Of a DNA stretch of 64,000 nt, positions 50,965 through 62,760 are shown one piece after another; positions within the stretch are counted from its first letter, which is position 1, and each line of letters starts with the position of its first letter. The translations under genes were made by a program, and so were the position numbers. The notes under the pieces are model-generated. The model had not been told where the DNA came from, searched no databases, and worked only from the letters and a program-made list of their open reading frames with translations. Source of the DNA: Prorocentrum cordatum (taxonomy: Eukaryota > Sar > Dinophyceae > Prorocentrales > Prorocentraceae); assembly GCA_963575745.1 (NCBI GenBank), contig CAUYUJ010011570.1, positions 125,001-189,000 of the forward strand. The letters are read 5' to 3'.

Positions 50965-51585
50965 TCCAATGAAGAGTTTGGCCGGCGCTAAAGCGAGAAC
51001 AACTTTCGCAATCATGGATGCGGCCAGCGCTATGGCGAGAGCAGCACTCTCGATCATGGATGTTGACGGCGCTGAGGCGAGAGCAGCTTTCGCAATCGTG
51101 GATTCCGTAGATGTAATCGTGGGCGAAGCCAATGCTGAAGCGAGAACAACATTTGCAGTCACGGATGTAGCCAGCGCTGAAACGAGAATAACAATCGCAA
51201 TCATGGGTGTGGTCGGCGCTGAGGCGAGAGCAACTTTCGCAATCGTGGATGTTGCCGGCGCCGAAGCGACAACGACACTCGGAATCATGGGTGTGGCCAG
51301 CGTTGAGGCGAGAACACCGTTCGCAATCATGGATATGGCTGGTGCTGGGGTGACAACATCCGTCGGAGTCGTGTATGTGGCTGGCGCTGAGGCGACAATG
51401 ACGTTCGCAATAACGGATGTGGCCGACACTGAAGCGAGGGTAACGTTCGCAATGATTGACGTGGTTGGCGAAGATGCGGAAGTAAACTTCGCAATCATGG
51501 ACGTGGCCTGCGCTGCGGCGAAAGCAACGTTCGCAACCAGGGAGGCGGCCTGGGTTAAGGTCAGCACAACGTCAATATAGTGCAT
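50965..51585 (+). repeat. 42-bp tandem array, open on both strands
   Basis: Unit: GCGCTGAGGCGAGAGCAACT, TTCGCAATCATGGATGTGG, CCG, about 14 copies with two internally enlarged. The plus strand gives a 203-codon frame with a 14-residue repeat (AEARTTFAIMDVAG type) from ATG to stop, and the minus strand a 212-codon frame. Unit divergence is high yet neither frame has a stop. It could be a repeat protein, but the second open strand argues for compositional openness. Confidence 0.85.
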
Positions 51586-51689
51586 GTGGCCACTGGTGAC
51601 GCGAGAGCATCCATTGTAGTCGTGGGCGAGGTGTCCCCCTGCACACGCGCACTGGCTCTAGCGCAACCAGCACACCACTGAGACGAGCA

Positions 51690-52175
51690 GCGCCAACACA
51701 AGCGGCACCATGCGCAGCAGCAGCAATACCAATGCCAACTACAGCAGAAATAGCCGCGCAAGCCACACAGGCAACACCAACAGTTCGTCTTTGACTAGCA
51801 CGACAGCAAACAGCACCACCACCACGCGCACCAGCACCAACGATACTAGCAGCACCAGTACGACGACCACGACGGGGAGTGCAGCAGCACCACCACTCGA
51901 CACAGCACAAGCGCCACCAGCAGCAACAGTGGGACCACAAAGACAGCGAACAACAACACCTAACGCAGCAGCACCAGCCGGGGAGCGACAACGCAACGCG
52001 AAACAACTCAAACGCAACCAACAGTACCAGTGTGACCAGCACGACCAGACACGCGCAACGATCAGCACCGCCATGACGCGCAAGACAGGATCCACCAGCA
52101 CGATATGGTACGACACGCGCAGCAACACACACCACCACCACCACGAACACCACCAACAGCACTACTGTAACTCAG
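51690..52175 (+). repeat. CAG/CAC/ACC-rich trinucleotide-like region
   Basis: Degenerate CAGCAGCAAT, ACCACCACG and CAGCACGAC words for nearly 500 bp; frames are Thr/Ser/Asn-rich (plus) and Val/Cys-rich (minus). Confidence 0.75.
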
Positions 52176-53070
52176 CTTGACGAAAAACAGCAACACCACG
52201 CGCAGCAACACAAACGTCACCACCAATTCCACTAGAACGAACACGACGGGAACCAGCAACGCCAGAAGATTCGCGCTGGACTGCGCGAGCACCCCTTCCG
52301 CGCGGGCCGGGCTCGGTGTCACCGAGGTCCGGGTTACGTTAGGTGGGTAGTCCACGTTAGCGGGGGGGGTGTATCCGACGACTGCACCAATAACAAATGA
52401 GCGTAACGGCTGCAAACACGTGCTCAGGCCCCTTCGCTTTGATCCGCCACCGTTCCTTCAGCACATGGTCAAGTCCCGAAGCTCACGCTTACGCGTGTGT
52501 CGAAACATTAGATGGGTTTCATAGCCCAGACAACAACCTTGAGGGAATGTACACGGGCTCCTTGGTATTTCAATCATCGCGTTGTCCTCTTGGAAGCGAT
52601 GCCCGTCACTAATACGACGGGAAACCCTGACATATAGCACAACGGAATTATATGAGATCCGTACCCAAGCATCGTGGCAAAAAAACCTGCCACGGAGCTC
52701 ACTATGCGATATTCCAATGCGCGCGTCGGCCCAGCGGGGCCGATGCGCCCACGGAAGCCATATGCCTCGTCCCCTCCTTCCTCCTCCTCCTCGTCATCCA
52801 GTGCCTCATCGCCCTCCATCCTCCTCCAGCTTGCTGCTCCTCCTCCCCCGTCCCTCCTCTTCCCACCTCCCTCAACGTGACGCGGCCAGGGAGAGACGGC
52901 ATAAGAGAGTCGCTCATTGGGCAGGTCGCCTCGAATTCAAATTCTAGCTGAGAGATTTCCCTGTGGGTCAATCTTGCCTCCTCTGGGGTTGTCCATTTTG
53001 CTTGATGTGATGTGAGCACGCATTGGCATTCATGCCGCCGTTCATCACGACCACCTCCGCCTCTTCATCT
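52176..53070. other. No gene recognised
   Basis: TCCTCC tract at 52765-52870; otherwise unstructured. Confidence 0.5.
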
Positions 53071-53343
53071 CTAGCTCCCCAGTGGGCCCAACCCCCCCTG
53101 CGGCACGGCGCGGCGCCCGTGGCCCAGAGCCTTCAACATGCGCTTCTGGAGACCGTCCTGCGATGCCCCCCACCGCGCCCCGGCCGAAGCCCCTGCAAAT
53201 CTGTCCAGGGGCCTGCCCCAAGCCGGCAAGGACGTAGGGTCGAGTTCGAGAACAACGCCCATGCACCGTAGGCTGTCTGGACCCCCGGCAGGCCCCATTC
53301 CAACGAGGTACAGTGCATGGTTGTTCGGCTCCGAGGGCCTCAT
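53071..53343 (-). CDS. Candidate short coding segment, unrecognised (90 codons)
   Basis: ATG at 53343; reads MRPSEPNNHALYLVGMGPAG, GPDSLRCMGVVLELDPTSLP, AWGRPLDRFAGASAGARWGA and SQDGLQKRMLKALGHGRRAV before a TAG. Composition is balanced and non-repetitive, with G/C-leaning third positions. It may be an exon or a retroelement fragment. No domain recognised. The next upstream sequence gives no obvious acceptor, so even the strand is only moderately supported. Confidence 0.25.
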   Translation of the reverse strand: MRPSEPNNHALYLVGMGPAGGPDSLRCMGVVLELDPTSLPAWGRPLDRFAGASAGARWGASQDGLQKRMLKALGHGRRAVPQGGLGPLGS

Positions 53344-54130
53344 AACTATCAGTGAAACCGTTCTGGATGGAGGATCGAGGATGCCTCGGGAGACGCCAAT
53401 GCGAGACGGTGCATACAGGTTGTCCGCGGATCAAAAACCCGGGCCTCTGACATGCGGGGAGCATGGAACTGGATTTTTCTCGCCATTCTCAGTCTCTGGG
53501 GGCAGTTGCTGGGCCCCGCGACCATCAAAAAACGGCCAAGGATGGAACAACTGGCCGCGGGTAATTGGTTGGGATTTCTCGGGGGCCCAGATTTCAAAAT
53601 CACGGGTCGATTTCGCGGGGAACACAGGAAGAAAGGGTGGCGACTCAACAGTTTGCCAAGTTCCAAAGGGAACCCGTGTCATGCGTTTTTGGTCTGGAAA
53701 TGGTGGCCTTTAACCACAGGGAGTCTTTAAACCTACCGCCCCCGCTCCCCAGCTGCTCTTGCCTGACAACAACGCAATAAACTCTGCGCGTCCCCAGATT
53801 CGCCCTGTCCTTGTCCTTATCCGCGTCCTCCTGCCCTGCCTCCTCTTCCTTCTCCTGCACATCCAGCTATCCTCTTCCTCCGCTCTCGCTCGCCCTGCCT
53901 CGTTCCTCCTCCTCCTCCTTCTCCTCCTGTCCTCTTCCTCAACTTGCTCCTCCTCCTCGTAATCCTCTTCTCTTCTCCCTTCCGGGATACTATTGTTCGC
54001 CGTGCTGGATGTTGTTGGGTGGTTGTGCCTCCAAGCAGGCAACATCCCTCGGGCGACCCTGCAAGAAAGAAACATCCGACGCCAATTCGTACAAGGGTTG
54101 CAGTACACGTCGATACCCTTCGCAGCGAGT
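53344..54130. other. No gene recognised; TCCTCC tract
   Basis: 53800-53975 is a TCCTCC/TCTTCC microsatellite. No domain elsewhere. Confidence 0.5.
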
Positions 54131-54134
54131 CGAT

Positions 54135-54576
54135 TTTACAGTAGTCGTAGTAGAGCTCACAATCGCGCTCGAAGTAGTAGAAGTAGTAGTAGTGGTCGTC
54201 GTCGTCGTGGTCGTCGTCGTAGTAGTAGTAGTAGTAGTAGTAGAAGGAGAGATCAGATTAGTAGTAAACGTAGCACTGGAAGAAGAAGTAATGATAGTAG
54301 CAGTCGTGGCAGTCGTAGTCGTAGTAATGGTGGTAGTTGTTGTAGCAGTAGTAGTCGCAGCAGTAGTTGTAGCAGCTGTCGTAGTAGTATCAGTAGAAGT
54401 CGTAGCAAGGTTGATGGGAATAGTCGTCGCAATTGCAATAGAAATATTAGTACTAGTAGCCGTAACTGTAGAAATAGTCGTATTAGTGTAGTAGTAGTAG
54501 TAGTAGTAGCAGTAGAAGTATTAGTAGTAGTAGTAGTAGTAGTAGCAGTAGTAGCTGTAGTAGTAGTAGTAGCAGC

Positions 54577-54619
<43 letters not shown>

Positions 54620-54625
54620 ACAGTC

Positions 54626-54658
<33 letters not shown>

Positions 54659-54724
54659 ACAGTCGTAGTAGTAGTAGTAGTAGTAATAGTAGTAGTAGTA
54701 GTAGCAGTAGTAGTAGTAGTAGTA

Positions 54725-54760
<36 letters not shown>

Positions 54761-55264
54761 ATAGTAGTAGCAGTAGCTGTAAGAGCCGTAGTCGTGTTAG
54801 TGGCAGTAGTAGTGGTAGTAGAGACAGTACTCGTAGTACTGGTAGTAGTACTAGTAGTAATGATGGTAGTCTATGTCGAAGTAATGGTAATCATGATTGT
54901 AATAGTAGTAGTAGTAGTCGTAGTCGTAGTCGTAGTAGTAGCAGCAGTGGCAGTAGCAGTAGCAGTAGTAGTAGTAGCAGTAGTAGTAGTAGTAGTAGCA
55001 GTAGTCTTGGTAGAACTAATGAGTAGTAGTAATAATACAAGTAGTGGTCGTAATAGTAGTAAGGGTAAGAGTGATAGTAGTAAGAGTAGTCGCGGTCGTA
55101 GTAGTCGTCGTAGTAGTCGTATTACTATTAGTGTTCGTATTAGTAGTCGTGGTAGTAATACTGAAAGCAGTAGTCGTAGCAGTAGCTGTAGTAGTAGTCA
55201 GTAGCCGAAGAAATCGTACGAGTAGCGGGAGTAGACGTAGTAGTAGGAATAGTGGTGGTACTAC

Positions 55265-55300
<36 letters not shown>

Positions 55301-55488
55301 CAGTCGTAGCCGTAGTAATAATAAAAATAGCTGTCGTAGTAATAGCAGCAGTAGTAATACTGATCAGAATGGTCGACAGAGTTACAATAGTAATACTAGT
55401 AGTAGTCGTAGAAGTGATAGTGGTAGTGGTAGGAGTAGTAGTAGTAGTAAGAGTAGTAGTAGGTATACTCGCGGTGGTAATAGTAATC

Positions 55489-55519
<31 letters not shown>

Positions 55520-55775
55520 AATGAGTAAAACTAATAATAACAATAGATGTCGCAATAATCTCAGTCATAGTCGCAGTGGTAGGTCGTAGCCGTATTAGTA
55601 GTAGAAATCACAACGGTCGTAGAAGTACTGATAGTAGTAATACTAGAACAAGTAGTCGTAAACGTCGTAGTAATAGTAGTGGTGGTACTAGTAGTAATAA
55701 TAATGATCAGAATGGTAGACATGGTTGCAGTAGTAATACTAGTAGTAGTCGCAGACTTAATCGTAGTAGTGGTAA

Positions 55776-55811
<36 letters not shown>

Positions 55812-56400
55812 CAAGTGTAGTCGTAGTAGTAGTAGTAGTAGCAGTAGTAGTAGTAGTAGTCGGAGTAGTAGTAGTAGTAGTAGTAGTAACACTCGCAATG
55901 GTGATAGAAAGAGTAAGAGTAGTAGTAATATTAATAGAAGTAGATGTCGTAGTAATCGGAGTCATAGTCGCAGTAGTAGGTCGTAGCCGTATTCGTAGCA
56001 GTGATCATAGCAGTCGTAGTAATACTAGTAGTAGTGCTAAAACAAAGAGTCGTAGTCGTAGCAGTAGTAGTATAGTAGTAGTCGTAGTAGCAGTAGTAGC
56101 AGTAGTAGTAGTAGTAGTAGTAGTAGTAGTCGTAGAAATAATAAAAAAATAATAGTAGGAATCGTAGTAGTAGTAATAGTAGTAGCGGTAGTAGTAGTAC
56201 TAGTAGTCGCGGTCGTAGTAGTAGTAGTAGTAGTAGTAGTAGTCATAGCAGTCTTAACAATAGAAACAACAATCGAAGTAGTGGACGAAGTAGAAGTAGT
56301 AGTCGTGGTCGTAGTTGTAGCACTAATAGCAGTAGAAATTGCAATGCTACTAGTGGGCGAAGTAGAAGAAGTAATCGGAAAAGTAATCCGACGACGACAA
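54135..56400 (+). repeat. 2.2-kb AGT trinucleotide array
   Basis: (AGT)n with scattered CGT, AGA and AAT variants across about 2.2 kb. Long Val/Ser/Arg or Thr/Ile frames through it are repeat translations. The longest uninterrupted AGT runs are near 54600-54780, with more interrupted sequence toward both ends. Confidence 0.97.
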
Positions 56401-58945
56401 CGACGACGGAAGATAGGTTTGCTTCCCATTCTTGGGTATCGGCAGCCCCCAACTGGTCCCCGACAGAAGTTGTTATTTCCTCATTATACGGGGTCATCGA
56501 AGACCCATCGCGGATCTCCAAGCTTCGCTTTGGGAGCTCAAGGTGACAATGGTGGCATGGCATGGTTACTGGTTCAGAGTGGCGCGCGCACTTTCCTCCC
56601 GCATCATGGCCTGGAAGTTCGTGAACACGTGCAACATACGAAGAATGCTAACGCAATATTCAACAAAAGGCAGCGTCTGCGAGAAGGAACTACCCCCCCA
56701 AGCGGCGTGCTACGACGCAGCGCAGGGCACCGCACGTGACGCTTACAATCTTCGGCGCACCTCGGCTGGCGCGCAAACCTTCGAAACGTTTCACCGCGCA
56801 GCCAGACGGGTTGGTACTTACTTCTGCTGCAAAAATGCACGCGTGAGACGCAATGTCCCGACGCAGGCTTGTCATGCAATTCTTCCGAACCGTCCAGGGC
56901 CGGACAAAGTCAGTAGTACTGGCGTGGCATGCAAAGTTGCACGTGGAGCCTTGGCCCTTGCCATCCATAAGGTGCTCGGCCCGACGCAGGCTTTCACTCT
57001 ATTTGTCAGAACGGCCTCGGGCCGAGCCAACTCACCAGCGCTGGCGTGGGGTGCAGGCCAGCTTCTATGCCTCTTTGCCCTTGCCATGCCATTCTCTGGA
57101 GTGCCGGCAGCCCCGCTTCTAGTCACGTCGGTTCCCCCCCACGTGTTGAGTAAGACGACTCCTGACAAGGCTCAGGGCCCTCCCTAGAAGGCTCCCGGCC
57201 TTCAAGAAGCCCCCCGCCTTCTGTAAGCCACCCCGCATTACGCCACCGCCCTCTGCGTGCCGCCGAGATGTGCCTCCATCGGCCAAGACGTGGCATTCGT
57301 CATCACACGGGTGCTTTACCTTGCGGTGCAAGCTGATTCCGTCAAGCACTGGGCAGCGTGGCTTGCGGTCGAGGGCCAGCCAGTGCAGCACGTGCTCTCG
57401 CATGGCTGCGCGGGACCGGGAGACAAGGGTATTCCAGAGCGGGTGCGTCGCCGGTTGCCTCTCCTGAGCCCCAGCAACCCGCATCGCATCCCACCACTAT
57501 CACTCAGCGCCATCTCTCCTTGGAAGCTGTCACTGCCTCGTCCAAGAATTGTCTAGCTTGGTGGGCCGCCGTCTGAAGAGTCTAAGCGGGAACCCCGCAT
57601 CAACTAGACGCAACACCCACAGGACCACGGCATGACAACTGCCGGATGGCAGCCGCCATCAAAATGCGCAGCACCAGCGCAACGATGCTGGCGGACGCAC
57701 ATATCGCACCGAAAACGAAGGCTCCGCTCCCAAGCTGGAACAATCAGAATCGGGAAACGGGATCCCACCGCAAGATGCTCCCGAACTAGACACGGCACCT
57801 GCCAGACCGCGATATTCGCATCACTCCTCCTGGGTTCCATCACTTCCCCGTTACTGCTTCTCTCCCCCGAGCCCTCCCAGCGGGCAGGGCGTTCCTTGAA
57901 CTCGGGGAGCTCATGGGAGGAGCCGACCCGCTTGTCGAACCTAGACGGCTCTGCGCCAGCGGAGTTGGACAAAGCCGGCGTCGAAAACGACGGAGAGAAG
58001 GAGGGAGGGGGAATGGGGGGAGCGTGGATAGAAGACGGGAGGGGCAAGTGAGGAGGGGCAGTGGGCGGCGGCGGAAGGGCAGGGGGAGGCGAGTGGATGG
58101 GGAAAGGAAAGTTGCAGCAGGGGGGGGGGGGGGGGGGGCATCTCGCAACCCGTCTCGCATCCCGTCGCACACTGGACGCGCGCTTCACAATCCCTTGAAA
58201 AGTGCTCTGGTCCTCACGCTCAAGGCCGACCCGCGCTCCCAAGGCCGCAACTTTGCCGTTGTCATGCAGGGGAATGCCTGGAGGCTCACAATTTGGAATG
58301 CAAAGCGATTGCAGTGGGCCCTTGCACCCGATGGGGCAGAATTTGAGGGCCCTCCTGGGCACTCGTACTCAGGCCCTCCTGGGGCGTAGTGCGTGGCATA
58401 TCAGTGCTGGAATTATCACAAACAATGTGCATTGTTCAAGATGCTAGGCCTCTGGGGATGCGCTGGGCCGAATTCCCAGGACCCTTCCCACCCAAGACGA
58501 CGAAAATCGAAGCCCCCGGGAGTATCCCCCCGAGACACCCAGAGATCCCCTGGTACACCTCGAGGTAATTACGCCACGCCTTGGAACTATCCTACCACCG
58601 TCGGTGGGAGATTCAACTGGAAACCTCTGGATGCTAAGAACCCGCACAATCGTGACCACGATGCCTCATCAAACATGTTTCGGGCACAACGGAAAGCGCT
58701 GCTTCTCGTCCAGCCTGCTTCTGTGGCTGCGACTGCTGTTGCCTTCTCATGCTGCGTGCTTCTGCGGACCCCTCTTGGGGCCTCTCGAATGCGTTTGTAT
58801 AATGCTGCGGCCTCTTAACCAACCTTGGAATATGTTGCCTGGAGGCGAAGAAAGTACCGCGACTTCCAGAGTTCGAACCGTCGGCTATGTATGATCGACT
58901 TGCGAGTCAGAGAGTCGTGCAGTCTTGCGACCTTCTGCGTCGATG
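56401..58945. other. No supported gene; G19 run
   Basis: A 251-codon plus frame (56432-57187) and a 252-codon minus frame (57604-58362) are open but carry no recognisable domain; the latter crosses a G19 run at 58120-58138 that would be an unlikely coding Pro-run. 56860-57060 contains two loose copies of a CCCGACGCAGGCTT...GGCGTGG(C/G)(A/G)TGCA phrase. Confidence 0.4.
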
Positions 58946-58949
58946 TGAA

Positions 58950-59200
58950 GCGCTCTTACGTTGCAGGGGGCGCCCGTGGGGTCATCTGGGGTCCTATCGG
59001 AGTCCGCTTTGGGAAGCCTGTTGGGGGCCTCCTTGGTCCTCTTGAGCCGTCTCGAGGAGTCAGTCGTCCGCCTTTGGGGATTCTTCTTGGCTGCCGTGGC
59101 GCTGTCTTGGCCGAGACTCCTCCACCCGCTTGGGAAACTTTCGGCTGTTTTGGGGGCGCTCTTGGTGCGCCAGATATAGCACATCTCTTGCCACACTTCA
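58950..59200 (-). repeat. Diverged GCCCAAGAGG-type sequence, inverted
   Basis: Plus strand reads CCTCTTGGTCC, GTTGGGGGCCTCCTTGG, TTTTGGGGGCGCTCTTGG, the reverse complement of the composite family at 4-9 kb. Highly diverged and short. Confidence 0.45.
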
Positions 59201-59914
59201 AAACCTAGCCTCCTTGGAGCCTCTGGCGGCCTGGGGCCTCTGAATCGGGAGTTGGGGGTGACCCTGGCCCATAGCATCCCAGGGACTTCCAAGAAGGCTC
59301 CCAACTCTTCTAGAGCACCCCAACCCGAGGCCCAGAGGGCCCAATTGCTCAAACATGTGACGAGCATCTGGGGACACCTAGCCAGGATGCACGATAAGGA
59401 TGCAAGCCCCGTGAAACCCCATGCCGAAGCGTTCCGAGCGGGGCTAACAATCGAGAGTGGTTAAGGATACAAAGCGAAGAGGCAACGTTACACTCCTCCC
59501 TTACTTGCACTGCCGCGGACTCGGTTACTCTGCCCACTGGGGCCACCGATTCTGCTAATATCTCGCTGCACGTCTTATTTGCACCAGTCCTCAACCTAAT
59601 TCGTTTTGCTCGCTTCGCTGAGTCGGCCCATCCTTTTGCATACCCGAAACAACGCTACAGCCCTGCAGCTAAAGATGCATGGGTACCCTGGGATAAATTA
59701 CTCATCAGTAGTGTCGATTTCGACTGTGCACTGGAAGCCTCTGAGCACCAGGGGGGGGCCGTGCACCCCTCCAGAGGGCCGCAAGCTCTAGTCGAGGCCC
59801 TGAAGGGGCGGAATAGAAACGTGTGTTTGGCAGGTAATGCTACGGTGCCATCCCCAATGTAATCTTTACCCGTAGCACCCCGCAGTTGTGGGTAAGACTA
59901 AGGGGGCGGGGGAG

Positions 59915-60035
59915 AGGTGGGTCGCGGGTGTCGCAGGTGTGTCGCGGGGTGAGTCGCTGGTGGGTCGCAGGTGGGTCGCGGGCGTGTCGCGGGGTCGGTT
60001 GCGGGGTCGGTCTCGGGAAGGGTCGCGGGCGAGGA
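59915..60035 (+). repeat. GGGTCGCGGG(C/T)GTGTCGC microsatellite
   Basis: 10-12-bp GTGGGTCGCAG / GTCGCGGGGT units, about ten copies. Confidence 0.8.
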
Positions 60036-60119
60036 CGACTGCACCAGCAGCAACAGCAACAACAACACTGATAATCTTAAGACTGCTCGCTCTTATCTGC
60101 TCGAGTGTCATTCAACGTA

Positions 60120-60200
60120 TGTCCCAAACCCTCGATACCCGCCCTCTTCGTCTTCGATCGTACCCCTCTCGGGGGGTATATGTTTCTTCCCTGTAGGCTG
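60120..60200 (+). repeat. Dispersed ~75-bp repeat, copy 1
   Basis: AAACCCTCGATACCCGCCCT, CTTCGTCTTCGATCGTACCC, then CTCGGGGGGTAT and TTCCCTG. Matches 61668-61745 in the same orientation. Confidence 0.7.
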
Positions 60201-60294
60201 GGCCCCGGCAAGCGGCGGGGCGGCCGCGGACCGTCGGCCTGGCCAGCGGCAGCGCTGATCGGCAGCAACCCGACCCCAAGAGGGACGGACAGGG

Positions 60295-60302
60295 GTCTGA
60301 CA

Positions 60303-60334
<32 letters not shown>

Positions 60335-60340
60335 CGAAAA
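60295..60340 (+). repeat. ACG trinucleotide run
   Basis: (ACG)n about 40 bp, shared in type with runs at 62510 and 62640-62760. Confidence 0.9.
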
Positions 60341-60362
60341 CGAGAGCGACAGCGGGTCCACG

Positions 60363-61130
60363 AAGGGCTAGAAAGGGGCCACGAAGGGCGACACTGGGGC
60401 CACGAAGGGCATGCGTATGGGGCAACGAAGGGCGCGAACGAGCGGGGGCCACGAAGGGCAGATAATGCGGGGTCACAAAGGACAGCGACGTGGCCACTGA
60501 GGGTAGCAACGGGGCCACGTGGGACAGCGAGGGGGCCACAAAGGGCGACAGCGGGGCCACGAAGGGCATGCATATGGGGCCACGACGGGCCTGAACGAGC
60601 GGGGGCCACGAAGGGCATACGTACTTTGGGCCGCAGAGGGCAATGACAGGGGCACTGAGGGCAGCAACGGGGCCACGAAGGGCAGCAAGAGGCCACGAAG
60701 GGCGACAGAGGGGCCACGAAGCGCATGCATATGGGGCCACGACGGGCGCGAACGAGCGGGGGCCACGAATGGCATACATATATGGGCCCACGAAGGGCAC
60801 GAAGAGGCCACGCAGGGCAGCGAGGGGGCCACGAAGGGCGACAGAGGGGCCACCAAGGGCTGCAACGGGGCCACCAGGGGCGCCGAGGGGGCCACGAAGG
60901 GCTGCAACGGGCCCACGAAGGGCAGCGAACGGGCCACGAAGGGCTGCAACGGGGCCACGCAGGGCAGCGAGGGGGCCACGAAGGGCTGCAACGGGTCCAC
61001 GAAGAGCAACGGAAAGGCCACGAAGGGCGGCAACGGGGCCACGAAGGGCACCGAGAGGGCCACGAAGGGTTGCAACGGGTCCATGAAGGGCACCGAGGGG
61101 GCCACGAACGGCTGCCACGGGGCCACGAAA
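60363..61130 (+). repeat. 21-bp tandem array (about 35 units)
   Basis: Unit CCACGAAGGGCTGCAACGGG plus one base, at 21-bp spacing. The unit lacks stop codons in all minus frames, so three overlapping minus frames of 230-340 codons and one plus frame stay open (seven-residue ALRGPVA repeat). I treat all as non-genic. Confidence 0.92.
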
Positions 61131-61194
61131 GCAACGATATCCCGATTCTTAAATAAGCTGCGAAAAAGTGTCAAACGTGAGCGCGACGTTTGGG

Positions 61195-61420
61195 TGCCTG
61201 AAAATCAGGAGCGCGCGTGTAAATTGCGGGGGGGTCCAACGCAAGAGCGCGGTGCTGGAGCAAATTGCAAGCGAGTCTCCAGCGAGAACTCGATTCCAGA
61301 GCGCCGAGAAAACGATTCCGGAATAAATGGTAAGGGAATGCGCAGCGAGAGCGCCACTCCTGAGTACAATGCGAGGAAGTCTCACGCGGGAGCGGGGGTC
61401 CTGGTTAACTTACGGGAGGA
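61195..61420 (+). repeat. Loose ~38-bp GAGAGCGC...AATTCCGG(A/G) repeat
   Basis: GAGCGCG, GCGAGAACTCGATTCCAGAG and GAGAGCGCCACTCCTGAGTA recur at about 35-40 bp. Similar words (GAGAACGCGAATCCTGAATG) occur at 63010-63125. Confidence 0.5.
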
Positions 61421-61667
61421 ATTGGTGCGGGAGCCGTTGGCGTTGCAATCGGGGGCCAACAACCTAGTTTGAGCCGAGTGAATTCTCCTAGTTATTAACA
61501 AGGTACGAACCCTGGGGGGAGCACATCAATTGAAAAACACAAAATGGTCACCAGAGGGGGGGCGAACACGAATTATTCTTCTGTAGTGAGTTCAACACTG
61601 ATGAGGAGAATACGAATAATGATGAGACTGTTCGCTCCTCTGCTCGCGTGCAACTCAACACGTAAAT

Positions 61668-61745
61668 CCAAAACCCTCGGTACTTGTTCTCTTCGTCTTC
61701 GATCGTACCCCCTTGGGAGTATCTCTGCCTTCTCTGCCACGTGTA
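61668..61745 (+). repeat. Dispersed ~75-bp repeat, copy 2
   Basis: Partner of 60120-60200. Upstream, AAAATGGTCACCAGAGGGGG at 61543 recurs at 63234 (AAATGGTCACCAAAGGGGG), with TTATTCTTC following in both, so a longer degenerate unit may be involved. Confidence 0.65.
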
Positions 61746-62505
61746 CCTGGCAGCCCCTAAAACAGGGCACAAAAGGACGGATGGAAGGGGGAGGGGAAAG
61801 ATGGAGCACGAGAGAGCTGAGCAGGCGGGGGGCCAGGAACGGAAAACACGTGGCATAACCGCACGAAATGGTCGGGCGGGTAAACCATAACGGGGTGGTC
61901 GGGATTGCGGGCCCAGGAGGCCAGGTCGAGCAGGCGGGTTGCTGAAGCGTGAGCCCTGCATGAACCGCGAAAAGGGCCCGAACGATAATGTCACCCTGTG
62001 ATTAACAAATCCGTGGGGGGCGCGTGTTTAAAAAATGGTCCCCTGGCTCGGGCGAATCGTGGGGTGGCGCCCGCCAGATTGAAAATCAACGGGGCGGCGC
62101 CGGTGATTAGCGCCGACGCCCGGCCGCCAACGAGGGGAACTGGGGGGTGGGTGGGAGCAAGGGCGAGCCAGGGCGCCCCTCTTTCTGTCGAGCCGATGCG
62201 GGCCTGCGGGTAAGGCGGGCTGGACGAAAGCTGGCGCAGCAAAGGGGGGATTTGCCAAGCAGCTCGCGTCGCCGATTTGCCAAACGCCTCCTGGCGCCGA
62301 AAGCGGCCATGCGTCAAGGACTGGCCCTTCGGCGGGGCGACCGAAACCAGCTGCGTGCAGCAGGCTTTGCAACCCCCCTTTCCTTTCCCAGCCTTTCGTC
62401 CGACCCGAGCAAGGCGGGTAGACCTCCTCGCCCCTCTGTCGCCGTCGTCGCCGCCGTCCCCTGTACTGCCTGCGCCGCTTGCGCCCGTTTCCAGCGGCCG
62501 CTCTT
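61746..62505. other. No gene recognised
   Basis: GC-rich unique sequence; frames are Arg/Ala/Pro-rich without domains. Confidence 0.5.
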
Positions 62506-62507
62506 TT

Positions 62508-62700
62508 CGTCGACGACGACGACGACGACGACGACGGGACGAGGACAAGGACAACGGACGGCGGACGGCGGCGACGACGACGCGCTGCGGATGCCCTAAG
62601 GGGGGGGGAGGGGGGTGCTGCGCAGGCCCGCTGTAGTCGACGACGACGCCGACGACGGCGACGACGAAGGCGACGACAAGGACGACGAAGGAGAAAAAAA

Positions 62701-62731
<31 letters not shown>

Positions 62732-62760
62732 CAGCGGCGGCGGCGACGACGACGACTGAA
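62508..62760 (+). repeat. CGA/ACG trinucleotide arrays
   Basis: (GAC)n at 62511-62535 and (CGACGA)n at 62638-62760 with a short break. Confidence 0.9.

Noticed and set aside
53993-55204. 403-codon Ser/Arg/Val frame
   Set aside because: Pure AGT-repeat translation.
56432-57187. 251-codon plus frame
   Set aside because: No domain, and internal phrase duplication at 56860-57060 suggests repeat-derived openness; kept only as a note.
60108-61174. Three overlapping minus frames of 230-340 codons
   Set aside because: All come from the 21-bp array, which lacks stop codons in any frame.
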